DNA from: Butyricimonas synergistica DSM 23225
Lineage (GTDB): Bacteria; Bacteroidota; Bacteroidia; Bacteroidales; Marinifilaceae
Direction: 5' to 3'
Assembly (NCBI RefSeq): GCF_000379665.1
Contig: NZ_KB903371.1
Location: 53,260-117,259, forward strand
DNA length: 64,000 bases
The translations under genes were made by a program, and so were the position numbers. This document shows positions 51,779 to 59,763 of this stretch, piece by piece. Under the pieces are notes generated by a model that was not told the origin of the DNA, did no database searches, and saw nothing but the letters and a program-made list of their open reading frames with translations. How positions within the stretch are numbered: the first letter of the stretch is position 1; the number at the start of each line of letters is the position of its first letter.

Positions 51779-52964
51779 GTGCGGTTGTTTTTTGTACTTG
51801 TATAATGTCTATCGGGTTGTGTGCGTCCACCGTGAGGCGGTGTTCCCGGGTCACCCGGAACCCGTGGCGGGCGGCGCATTCGATGAACAGGCTCCTGCTT
51901 TCCGCGGATACCGAGTTGAAGACGATGATCCCGCCGGGCAGGAGTACTTCGTCAAGGCGGCGGATGATTTCGTCCATTTTGCCACCATGTCCGCCAATGA
52001 AGACTGCGTCCGGGGCGGCTATGCCGGAGAGGTCGGCCGCGGTGAAGTCGCCGGTATGTGCCTCAATGCCGGGTGTGCCGAAGCGTGCGGCGTTGACGTT
52101 CATCAGGCGTTCGCCTTCCGGGCGTTGCTCGAAAGCTACCACGCGGAGGTGGGGAAACTGGAGTTTCGCCTCAATAGAAACCGAACCCGTGCAAAAACCC
52201 ACGTCCCAAAACGTGTGCCGTTCCCGTAAGTCGAGCAGGGCGAGGGTGAGTAGGCGGACGGGCATTTTCGTGATCATCCGGGTGCGGCCGTCGAGCAACT
52301 CGAAGTCGCTTTCCGGTATGCCGAAAGGACGGTGGCGTGCTTGGGTACGTTGCAGGATGATGCAGTTGGGGGCGAGGAATGTATTTTCCTTGGCTTCTTC
52401 CAATGTGAGGGTACGGACACGTTCGTGTTCGTTGCCAAGGAGTTCGCCGGCGTGCATCACGTAATTGTCGTACCCGTAAGCGAGCATCCGCCGGGCAATA
52501 GCGTCGGGCGAATGTTGTTCGTCCGTGAGTAAGCCTATTTTCTCGTGTCCTTCGATTAGAGCCCGGTCGAACTCGTGCCACGGTCTTCCCGTGAGCGACA
52601 CGACGTGCATATCATGATAGGGAAGCACGAGCCGATGTGCCAGAATTTGTAAAGAGTTGAAATAGGGATACAACCGGATGTTCGCTTCGGGAAGGCGTTT
52701 GCGTATGGTGTTGGCAAAACCGAAGAAGAGCGGGTCACCGGAGGCAAAAACGACAATCTCGTTGTGCCCCTCATACTGCCGGAACACGTCGTCTAGCGGC
52801 ACGGTGATGTCTATCCAGCGGTAGCCTTCCGGCAAGAGCGTCCGCACGATGCCGTGGTGCCGCTTTCCTCCCGAGAATACGGTGTGAGAGGCGATAAGCC
52901 CGAGAATCTCTCTCGTGAATTCCTGCTGTCCGTTGTCGTCAATGCCGATGATTATAAAGTTCAT
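51771..52964 (-). CDS. cobL: Fused precorrin-6Y C5,15-methyltransferase / decarboxylase (CbiE-CbiT, CobL)
   Basis: The 397-residue protein combines CbiE (about 1-200, IIGIDDNGQQEFTREIL, ASGDPLFFGFA) with CbiT (about 210-397, a class I SAM methyltransferase: FWDVGFCTGSVSIEA and PDAVFIGGHGGKMDEII). It methylates C5 and C15 and decarboxylates the acetate side chain. The next gene (CbiG-CobM) starts 8 bases inside its end. The CobL fusion is common in both aerobic and anaerobic organisms. Confidence 0.94.
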   Translation of the reverse strand: MNFIIIGIDDNGQQEFTREILGLIASHTVFSGGKRHHGIVRTLLPEGYRWIDITVPLDDVFRQYEGHNEIVVFASGDPLFFGFANTIRKRLPEANIRLYPYFNSLQILAHRLVLPYHDMHVVSLTGRPWHEFDRALIEGHEKIGLLTDEQHSPDAIARRMLAYGYDNYVMHAGELLGNEHERVRTLTLEEAKENTFLAPNCIILQRTQARHRPFGIPESDFELLDGRTRMITKMPVRLLTLALLDLRERHTFWDVGFCTGSVSIEAKLQFPHLRVVAFEQRPEGERLMNVNAARFGTPGIEAHTGDFTAADLSGIAAPDAVFIGGHGGKMDEIIRRLDEVLLPGGIIVFNSVSAESRSLFIECAARHGFRVTREHRLTVDAHNPIDIIQVQKTTAHE

Positions 52965-52979
52965 AAGGTTTACTTTTGT

Positions 52980-54386
52980 TTACACGTCTCTTCCCGGGCG
53001 CAGTCCTTCCGCGTCATCGAAGCAGAGGAGGGCGTTGACGAGGGTGGCGGCTAAGTTGCTGCCTCCCTTGCGTCCCTCGATGATGAGCTTCGGGATGTTG
53101 GTGAAGGATTTTAGCATATGCTTGGATTCCCGCACGTTGACAAAACCGACGGGAGCTCCGATGACCCCGGCGGGGTGCGCTTTCCCGGTACGCGTCAAGC
53201 GACAGAGTTCCATGAGGGCCGTGGGGGCGTTGCCGAAAACGTAGAGGGCGTCGGGGTGTTCTTCTGCGGCAAGGCGGATGCCCGCCTGCGTGCGGGTAAT
53301 TTTCAGCCGGGATGCCATCTCCGCGGTACGTTCGTCAGCGAGGTAACATTTTACCTCTATCCCCAGCCGTTCGAGTGCTCCTTTGCGGATACCGGATGCA
53401 GCCATGGTGACGTCCGTGACGATCGTGTTGATCTTCCCGTCATGCAGGAGAGCGTGAAGGGTTTCCACGGCACGGTCGTCGGTGTAGAGAATGTTTTCCA
53501 TGTCGAAGTCTGCGGTCGTGTGGATGGCGTGCAATAGAGCCCACTTGCGGCCGAGGGGTATATCTTTGTTTTTCAATTCCGACTCGATGGTGCGGAAACT
53601 GCGTATCATGATCTCCTGCCCGATGCCGACGTCTTCCGTGAATTGTTCCCGGTAGTAGCCGCGGGGAGTGATGATTTTATCGTTCCACGCGTAGGATTGC
53701 GAGTTGCCGATAATCACGATGGTGAACATATCGATCTCCTCGGGGTCGAAGTCGGCGAGAGTGGTGATCTTTATCTCCTGTTCCTCCCGACCAGCCTGGC
53801 GGATAAACCCGATAGGGGTGTCCGGGGTACGGTGTTGCCCGAAGATTTCTTTCAGGCGGTAAAGCTGCCAGTAACGCCCTTCACTCTTGGGGTTGTACAC
53901 GGCAGTCACGAAGTCGGCAGAAGCAGCTGCTTCTACGCGGCGTTCGATTCTCTCCCACGGGGTCATGAGGTCGGAAAGGGAGATGATGCAAAAGTCGTGA
54001 CCGATGGGTGCGCCGAGCAATGCCGCTCCTTTCTGGAATGCACTGATACCGGGCAATACCTCCACTTCCACGGGGCTTGCTTTCTCCTTTTTCATCTCGA
54101 GAACGAGGGGGGCCATGCCGTATATCCCGGCATCACCGGAACTGACAACGCAGACTGTTTTGCCCTGTTCTGCATACTCAAAGGCGAGGGCGGCACGGTC
54201 TTTCTCTTTTTTCATACCCGTGTCGATACATTCCGTGCCGGGGTGAATGATGGTGCGGATAAAGTTGAAGTAGTACTTGTAGCCGACCACCACGTCCGAT
54301 TGTGCGATTGCCGCACGTACTGCGGGGGTGATGTCTTCTTCACTTCCCGGTCCTATGCCGGCAACGTATATTTTTCCTTGATTCAT
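52980..54386 (-). CDS. Fused precorrin-3B C17-methyltransferase (CobJ/CbiH) and precorrin-8X methylmutase (CobH/CbiC)
   Basis: Residues about 1-245 are the CobJ/CbiH methylase: VAGIGPGSEEDITPAVRAAI, VVSSGDAGIYGMA and VLPGISAFQKGAALLGAP. From about 255 to 468 the CbiC/CobH methylmutase follows (SFRTIESEL, IHTTADFDMEN and TDVTMAASGIRKGAL with the catalytic His of HTTAD). The enzyme contracts the ring and migrates the C11 methyl to C12. It lies 15 bases before CbiE-CbiT and 30 bases after the PepSY gene. Confidence 0.94.
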   Translation of the reverse strand: MNQGKIYVAGIGPGSEEDITPAVRAAIAQSDVVVGYKYYFNFIRTIIHPGTECIDTGMKKEKDRAALAFEYAEQGKTVCVVSSGDAGIYGMAPLVLEMKKEKASPVEVEVLPGISAFQKGAALLGAPIGHDFCIISLSDLMTPWERIERRVEAAASADFVTAVYNPKSEGRYWQLYRLKEIFGQHRTPDTPIGFIRQAGREEQEIKITTLADFDPEEIDMFTIVIIGNSQSYAWNDKIITPRGYYREQFTEDVGIGQEIMIRSFRTIESELKNKDIPLGRKWALLHAIHTTADFDMENILYTDDRAVETLHALLHDGKINTIVTDVTMAASGIRKGALERLGIEVKCYLADERTAEMASRLKITRTQAGIRLAAEEHPDALYVFGNAPTALMELCRLTRTGKAHPAGVIGAPVGFVNVRESKHMLKSFTNIPKLIIEGRKGGSNLAATLVNALLCFDDAEGLRPGRDV

Positions 54387-54416
54387 AGACTAAGAATTTT
54401 GTTGTAGAGGACAAAA

Positions 54417-55916
54417 TTACATATTAATTTTAAATTTAGAGGTTCTCGGTCTTTTAAACAGCCGGATAATGTATTTCACGGAAAGAATAATTCCCGTGAA
54501 CGAAACGGCAGCTCCTCCCAGTAAAAGAGTCCAAATGACAATCGTCCACAACACGGGGCGTTCGACGAGGAACTTGATGTCCAACGTGTGTAGTCCCCGG
54601 TATAGCCAACGTTTCCAGCGTCCGTTTGTATCGTAGTGCATGGGTTGGAAGGATTCCAGGTTATAGTAATAGACATCTTTTGCCTCGTTGTCGAGGGCGA
54701 CTTTGTACGCGGGTAATGGCAGGGAACGGCGGCGTGAAATGTAATAATTGTCGTATTCGTCCATGCGGGTTACCTTGTAGGGAACCGAGTCCCGGGTGAG
54801 CCGTTTGATGGCGGCAAACAGGTGTTCCTCCGTGATGCGGAAGGGGCGTATCGTGTCGACCGAAGCGTCGAGGGTGATCGTGGAGTCAGCCGTCCGCAGC
54901 CTGTACAAGGGGATGCCCTGGTAATGGCTCCATTCTACTTGTTTCACGTTGCCGACTGTTTTATTGATTCCGGCTATAGCATGGCGATAGTCCAGGGTGT
55001 AGTTTGCGGGTGTCGGGGCGTCCCTTTCCGAACTGCCTTGCCGCATCGTACCGCGTTTTTTTTGTTCACCGAATAGCCACGAGGGGAGCGGTGCCATGGA
55101 CATATACCCGCTCAGTAACCACGTGAATACGAATATTCCGAAGAAGAATCCGGTGATGTGGTGCCATTTGAACCACTGTTTTTTGTACGGCGAGCGTAAG
55201 AATCCTTTCCGGCGGTTTAGCCAGTAGGAGCGGATGCCGAGGATGAATCCCGCGAAACACATGAACATGCCGAGGTAGCATGACCAGTACATGAATTGCG
55301 TCCACAAGTTTTGGTTTTCCCGGAGTATCCTGAAATATACCCAGTGAGGAATAGCCCCGAACCATGCCCAGAGGCGTTCGTCGGAGTCGGTGAATTGTAA
55401 TATTTTGCCGCTGCGGGAAGATATATATAGCTGGTAACCTTCCGACCCGTCGTAGTGGAATTTGTAGATAGGCAATTCCTGCTTGTAATGGGCGAGGGGG
55501 ATCCATTGGTCTAGCGACCGGAGGGTGTCTACCCGGGTGATGCGGTGGGCAGGGCACCAGTTTTTAGCCCGCCACTCGCAGAGGGCGTAATCCACCACGG
55601 GGGTGACGGCGTTGGTGTCGGCATAGACGTCGAGGCTTTTTCGCCAGTTGCCGAAATGGAACTGGGCTTGCCCCTCGGGATTGTCAAGGCTCATGCCTTG
55701 GGTACGGGTGTCAGTGGGCAAACGGCTGGTGATTTCCTGTATCGAAGGGAGTCCCGCCGTGTCGAGAACGCATTGCCGGGCGAACCGTTCTTCTTGGCTA
55801 ACCCGAGGAAACGAGTGGTAAATCATCACGATGCCGGAGATAAACCACATGAAACACAGGATACAAAGAAGTAATCCCAGTATCCTGTGCGTGTGAATGA
55901 GTAATCTCGTTAACAT
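54417..55916 (-). CDS. PepSY-domain transmembrane protein in cobalamin operon (paralog 1)
   Basis: The 499-residue protein has four membrane helices (about 5-30, 215-240, 255-285, 455-485) and periplasmic PepSY regions. Conserved elements are HTHRILGLLL in helix 1 and FKWHHITGFFFGIFVFTW in helix 3, rich in His and aromatic residues. This PepSY_TM family is associated with iron-siderophore and heme loci, where members are thought to reduce ferric substrates. It is a close paralog of 62289-63779 (shared RSPYKKQWF-WHHITGFFFGIF). Between cbiK and cobJ under a cobalamin riboswitch, it may help release or reduce imported cobalt or tetrapyrrole; that role is inference. Confidence 0.85.
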   Translation of the reverse strand: MLTRLLIHTHRILGLLLCILCFMWFISGIVMIYHSFPRVSQEERFARQCVLDTAGLPSIQEITSRLPTDTRTQGMSLDNPEGQAQFHFGNWRKSLDVYADTNAVTPVVDYALCEWRAKNWCPAHRITRVDTLRSLDQWIPLAHYKQELPIYKFHYDGSEGYQLYISSRSGKILQFTDSDERLWAWFGAIPHWVYFRILRENQNLWTQFMYWSCYLGMFMCFAGFILGIRSYWLNRRKGFLRSPYKKQWFKWHHITGFFFGIFVFTWLLSGYMSMAPLPSWLFGEQKKRGTMRQGSSERDAPTPANYTLDYRHAIAGINKTVGNVKQVEWSHYQGIPLYRLRTADSTITLDASVDTIRPFRITEEHLFAAIKRLTRDSVPYKVTRMDEYDNYYISRRRSLPLPAYKVALDNEAKDVYYYNLESFQPMHYDTNGRWKRWLYRGLHTLDIKFLVERPVLWTIVIWTLLLGGAAVSFTGIILSVKYIIRLFKRPRTSKFKINM

Positions 55917-55920
55917 ATCT

Positions 55921-56847
55921 TTAGTTGATGTCGTCCGTATTCTCGTATTTCTTTTTCTTCACGATGATGTCCTCCCGTTGGTGGGTGGCGGCGAATTTGG
56001 CATGACCGATAAAAAGGTCTTGTATTGCCGGGTTCTGCCCCAGTCCTTCAAGGATGACGTTGACTGTATATCCTTTCTTTTCCAATTCGTCTTTCCAGTC
56101 ACCGGCGATGTCGTTCTTGGCATGGTCACCTGCCACGAACATGAAAGGCACGAGGGTGACTTCTTTCGCGTTATTGGCTTTTAGTTCCCGGAGCACGTCA
56201 TCCATGGTCGGGTAACCTTCGATGGTGCCCACGTGGAAATTTTTGTGTCCTTGTGCCTTCATCACGTAATCTAGCATCCCGTAAGTAGAGTTTGCCGGGT
56301 GGTAAGTGCCGTGGCACACGAAGACGCAATCGCCTTTTGCCTTCCCTTTCAGTGATGCGGCAATCGCTTTCACGGTAGCCTGATAATCTTCCGGGGAATA
56401 CAGCAGGGCATTGCCCAAGCGAATGTCCTTGAATTTGTTCCGGTAGGAAGCCACTTCCTTGCGCAGGGCTTCCATCTCGATGCCCTCGATGATATTCGAG
56501 GGTTGTATGATCAAGTGAGTGTACCCGTCGGCGATGAGTTTGTCCATTGCTTCCGTGGGGTTCAGTTTCACCATACCTTTTTCTTTCAAACGACGCATGA
56601 TCATGCGCGAGGTGTAGGCTTCCCGGAGTTCCAGACCGGGGAATGCTTTTGCCATTTTCCGGTTGATGGCGTCGATCGTCAGAGCCCGGGTGTCGTCATG
56701 GGTGGTTCCGAAATGTACCATCAGGATGGCTATCTTATCGTTTGGACCAAGGGTTTTGAATATATCGGAGTCTTTGAATCCGTCGTCCCCGTGACCGAAA
56801 GCGCTTAAACTCGTGAAAATGGATAGTAGGATAATGATTGTTTTCAT
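55921..56847 (-). CDS. cbiK: Sirohydrochlorin cobaltochelatase CbiK with signal peptide
   Basis: The 308-residue protein is about 35 residues longer at the N-terminus than cytoplasmic CbiK, and this extension is a signal peptide (MKTIIILLSIFTSLSAFG). Catalytic residues are intact: His179 (CHGTYH), Glu210 (GTIEGYP) and His242 (VAGDHAKND), matching His145 and His207 of Salmonella CbiK with a constant offset. CbiK inserts Co2+ into sirohydrochlorin. An exported form, like the periplasmic CbiK of Desulfovibrio, should act outside the cytoplasm. Its start overlaps the receptor's stop (TAATG). The cytoplasmic chelatase needed for synthesis is not in this window. Confidence 0.92.
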   Translation of the reverse strand: MKTIIILLSIFTSLSAFGHGDDGFKDSDIFKTLGPNDKIAILMVHFGTTHDDTRALTIDAINRKMAKAFPGLELREAYTSRMIMRRLKEKGMVKLNPTEAMDKLIADGYTHLIIQPSNIIEGIEMEALRKEVASYRNKFKDIRLGNALLYSPEDYQATVKAIAASLKGKAKGDCVFVCHGTYHPANSTYGMLDYVMKAQGHKNFHVGTIEGYPTMDDVLRELKANNAKEVTLVPFMFVAGDHAKNDIAGDWKDELEKKGYTVNVILEGLGQNPAIQDLFIGHAKFAATHQREDIIVKKKKYENTDDIN

Positions 56848-59060
56848 TATTTTTTGAATTTGATGGTTAAACTGGCAAAGAAGCTTCTACCCGGGCTTAA
56901 TGTCCCGAGATTCGAGCCATAGGGAAGGTTTTGGGAGTAGTCGAACAGGTTCTCGATTCCCGCATTCACTTCAAAAATGAACATACCCACGGGGGCGAAG
57001 GAATGATTGGTGGTCAGGTTCCAAATCTGGTATTTTGGCGCATCGATCTCGTCTACCTTGACGAACTTCTTGCCTTGTAGCCGCCCGTTAAGGTTCACGT
57101 TAAGGCGATAGTTGTCCCACTCGTGCATGTAATTGACTCTCATGCTTCCGGAGTGGCGGATGCTTTCCTCCAGCCGGATTTTGGTCTTTCTGTCACGGGC
57201 ATCCACGTAGCTGTAACCGCCGCCCACGGAGAAGCCCGCGCCGAGATAGCTGTTGACGGAAATATCGATACCCTGTGTGCGTGCTTTGTCTAAGTTCTCA
57301 TAGGTGGAACGGGAAGTAACCTTGTTTGCTTCGTCTTCTGCCGTCAATTCTAATTTTTTTGTTTCAATAACATCCCGGAGGTCGTTGATGTATCCGTTCA
57401 CGGAGATGTTGAGGTATTTACCCGCGTACTCGGTGTTGAAAGCATAGTAGTTCGATTTCTCCGGTTTCAAGTCCGGATTTCCGATGACGATGGTCAGTTT
57501 CCCTTTTTTAGCCGATTCTTTATAGTAGTAGAGGTCAGTCAGGAGGGGAGCTTTGAATCCGGCAGCATAGGAGAGCCGGAAGTTGAAGTCGCCGAGGCTG
57601 TACATCGCCGCTAGCTTGGGTGTGATTTTGTTTTTAAATGTTTCGTGGTATAGGTAGCGGAAACCGGGTACCAATTGCAACTTCTTGAAAATGCGTATTT
57701 CATCTTGGGCGTACAAGGCAAGTGTATAGGCATTTTTGCTTTCCGTGAGATCTGTGGGGTTTTTGAGATAATCGTTGACGTACTCCGTTCCCACGGAAAA
57801 TTTGTTGTATTTGCCGACTTTAAATACCCCTTTCAAGTTGGCACTTAGGTAACGTTGCCGTTTGGTCAGAATGTCCTCCCCGGCGAGAGCCGTCGTGTCG
57901 TTTTTCTCGATCACGGTACGGGTATATACTTTCGAGTATTCGTAGTTGTTCGCGTTGATGTCAAGGCTGATGTACGCGGAGTTCCCAAACAGGTATTTTC
58001 CTCCTAACCCGATGCCGTAGTTCTCGTATTCCATGTTGTAGTCGAAGCCGGATTTGTCATCGGCATCTTTGTTGACGGGGCGGTCGAGTTTTTTGGTGAA
58101 ATAATTTCCTTCCACGTATAGGTTCAGACTCTTCGACGGGTCGTAAGCGAAACGCTGGGTCACTATGTCCGAATGAAATTTGTCGGATACCTGGCGGCGG
58201 GTATAAACACTGTCTTCCGTGATATTGCTGAGCTTCCAGCCATTGGATTGTCTTCTCTGGTAAGAGGTCGATGACGAGAATTTGCCTGTATTTATATCTG
58301 CATTTATATTCTCGATAAAGCTGCCTTTTCCCCCGAAGCGGGTGGTGGAGGCGATATTGAGGGCGTCATGTGGTTGATCCGTGATGATATTGATAACCCC
58401 CGCGATGGCATCCGAACCGTAGAGAGAGGAGGCTGCTCCCTTGAGCACCTCGATACGTTTCACCTTACCCATGTCTACACGGGAGAGGTCTACATACCCG
58501 GAGATGTCCCCCATCATCTTTTTCCCGTTGACAAGGATGAGGATATATTCCCCTTTCATTCCGTTGAGTGTCATGTTGGTCCCCATGGCTGTCGGGCGGA
58601 AGCTGAACGAAGGGTTGAGCATCACGAGTGCATCCTCTATGGTGGAGATACCGCTTTTCTTGATATCTGAAGCGGTCATGACTTCCACGGGAACGGGGGA
58701 GTCTTTCAGCTTTCGGTGGGTACCCGTACCGGAAACGACTACTTGATCGAGGTTAATCGGAGTAACTTCCAACCGGAAGATGATATCACTCTTGCTGCTG
58801 TTGATTTTCATGGAACTTACCTCGTATCCCGAGTAACTCGCCCGGAGCGTGTAGCTCCCGTCCGGGATGCGGTTCAATGTAAATTCACCTCGGTTGTTCG
58901 TGGCGGTACCAATGCTTGTGCCGACCAGACGAACATTTGCCCCGACAAGGGCTTTTCCCGTTTTGGCGTCCGTGACTTTTCCTTTCAGGGTGATTTCCGC
59001 GAAGGAAACACTCACTAAAGCTAATACGAATAATGTAGTTAGCGCTACAAATTTCTTCAT
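56847..59060 (-). CDS. TonB-dependent receptor under cobalamin riboswitch (BtuB/HmuR-like)
   Basis: The 737-residue receptor has a signal peptide (1-21), a carboxypeptidase-D-like domain (about 23-105), a plug (about 110-230, with VDMGKVKRIEVLKGAASSLYGSDAIAGVINI), and a barrel ending FFASLTIKFKK. It is smaller than SusC proteins and of the BtuB/HmuR type. The riboswitch upstream and cobalamin genes downstream indicate corrinoid, cobalt-chelate or tetrapyrrole import. The pairing with an exported CbiK and PepSY protein suggests the ligand may be metal or tetrapyrrole rather than intact B12 (inference). Confidence 0.92.
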   Translation of the reverse strand: MKKFVALTTLFVLALVSVSFAEITLKGKVTDAKTGKALVGANVRLVGTSIGTATNNRGEFTLNRIPDGSYTLRASYSGYEVSSMKINSSKSDIIFRLEVTPINLDQVVVSGTGTHRKLKDSPVPVEVMTASDIKKSGISTIEDALVMLNPSFSFRPTAMGTNMTLNGMKGEYILILVNGKKMMGDISGYVDLSRVDMGKVKRIEVLKGAASSLYGSDAIAGVINIITDQPHDALNIASTTRFGGKGSFIENINADINTGKFSSSTSYQRRQSNGWKLSNITEDSVYTRRQVSDKFHSDIVTQRFAYDPSKSLNLYVEGNYFTKKLDRPVNKDADDKSGFDYNMEYENYGIGLGGKYLFGNSAYISLDINANNYEYSKVYTRTVIEKNDTTALAGEDILTKRQRYLSANLKGVFKVGKYNKFSVGTEYVNDYLKNPTDLTESKNAYTLALYAQDEIRIFKKLQLVPGFRYLYHETFKNKITPKLAAMYSLGDFNFRLSYAAGFKAPLLTDLYYYKESAKKGKLTIVIGNPDLKPEKSNYYAFNTEYAGKYLNISVNGYINDLRDVIETKKLELTAEDEANKVTSRSTYENLDKARTQGIDISVNSYLGAGFSVGGGYSYVDARDRKTKIRLEESIRHSGSMRVNYMHEWDNYRLNVNLNGRLQGKKFVKVDEIDAPKYQIWNLTTNHSFAPVGMFIFEVNAGIENLFDYSQNLPYGSNLGTLSPGRSFFASLTIKFKK

Positions 59061-59089
59061 GTAAGATTAAGTTTAAAAAGTTTGTAATA

Positions 59090-59312
59090 GTATTCCTGAC
59101 CCCGGGAATACGCTATTATCTTTTTTTTGCTTTGGCAGGTCTCCTGACTACGCCCAAGAAAAATACCTTCCCGTCCCTCGGGACAGTGGTGTAAGAATCT
59201 TTCTTAGAATCTCCCGGCGGGAGAAACGGGCATCACAGTAGCGGGCACTGTGCCGGATTCTAACCGGCTTCCCTCTTGTGTGTTATTTGAATATTAACAC
59301 ATCACCAAAGAC
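59090..59312 (-). promoter_or_regulatory. Cobalamin riboswitch of the TonB receptor/cbiK/PepSY/cob operon
   Basis: Minus strand from about 59312: the GGGAAGCCGGTTAGAATCCGG core, GTGCCCGCTACTGTGA, a B12-box ACACCACTG, and the terminal AGTCAGGAGACCTGCC (complement of 59134-59149). A downstream hairpin at 59090-59111 (GTATTCC/GGAATAC) may be the expression platform. The aptamer precedes the receptor ATG at 59060, so B12 should repress the whole minus-strand operon. Confidence 0.93.
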
Positions 59313-59316
59313 TTCG

Positions 59317-59340
59317 CAAATGTAGGCAGATTCAAGTAAA
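59317..59340 (-). promoter_or_regulatory. Promoter of the minus-strand cobalamin operon
   Basis: TACATTTG (minus strand, complement of 59317-59324) matches TAnnTTTG, with a TTG about 21 bases upstream on the minus strand. It places the transcription start right before the riboswitch. Confidence 0.6.
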
Positions 59341-59451
59341 AAATGCAATTTAATGTAGAAAAATTTATAGCAACAGGTAAACCTGCCCAATGGTTCATGA
59401 CTTGCAGAAGAATAAAAAAATAAGTCAGAAAATGTATAATATAGAAAAATA

Positions 59452-59645
59452 TATTACTTTTGCCCCTGTTTTGGTGTTACACCTTCTCTCGTGGAGGTGA
59501 TGCTTAATAGGGAATCCGGTGAGAATCCGGAACTGTACCCGCAGCTGTAAGTTCCTTTAAAAGGATTTTGTACTTCAAATGTCACTGGTGTTACAACCGG
59601 GAAGGCAACAAAATCCGGAACAAGTCAGAAGACCTGCCGAACGAG
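59452..59645 (+). promoter_or_regulatory. Promoter and cobalamin riboswitch of the siderophore-type receptor operon
   Basis: A TACTTTTG -7 box (59455-59462) is followed by the aptamer: TTGGTGTTACACC, GGGAATCCGGTGAGAATCCGG, GCAGCTGTAAG, the B12 box region GTCACTGGTGTTACAACC, and the AGTCAGAAGACCTGCC end. About 115 bases separate it from the ATG at 59764 and hold the expression platform. The first 50 bases recur exactly at 63951-64000. Confidence 0.92.
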
Positions 59646-59763
59646 ATAGACCATAGCTTTCGGGAAAAAAAGCGAGAGGGAAAAGATGTAATTTTACCTT
59701 GAAACTCATGTTGCCCTAAAGACTATGTTAATAATGCTTTATTCATTATTAATATATAGTTTT

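Noticed and set aside
51567..54407. Several plus-strand ORFs of 130-250 residues within the cob operon
   Set aside because: They are opposite-strand shadows of clear cobalamin enzymes; none begins with a credible N-terminus or contains a known motif.
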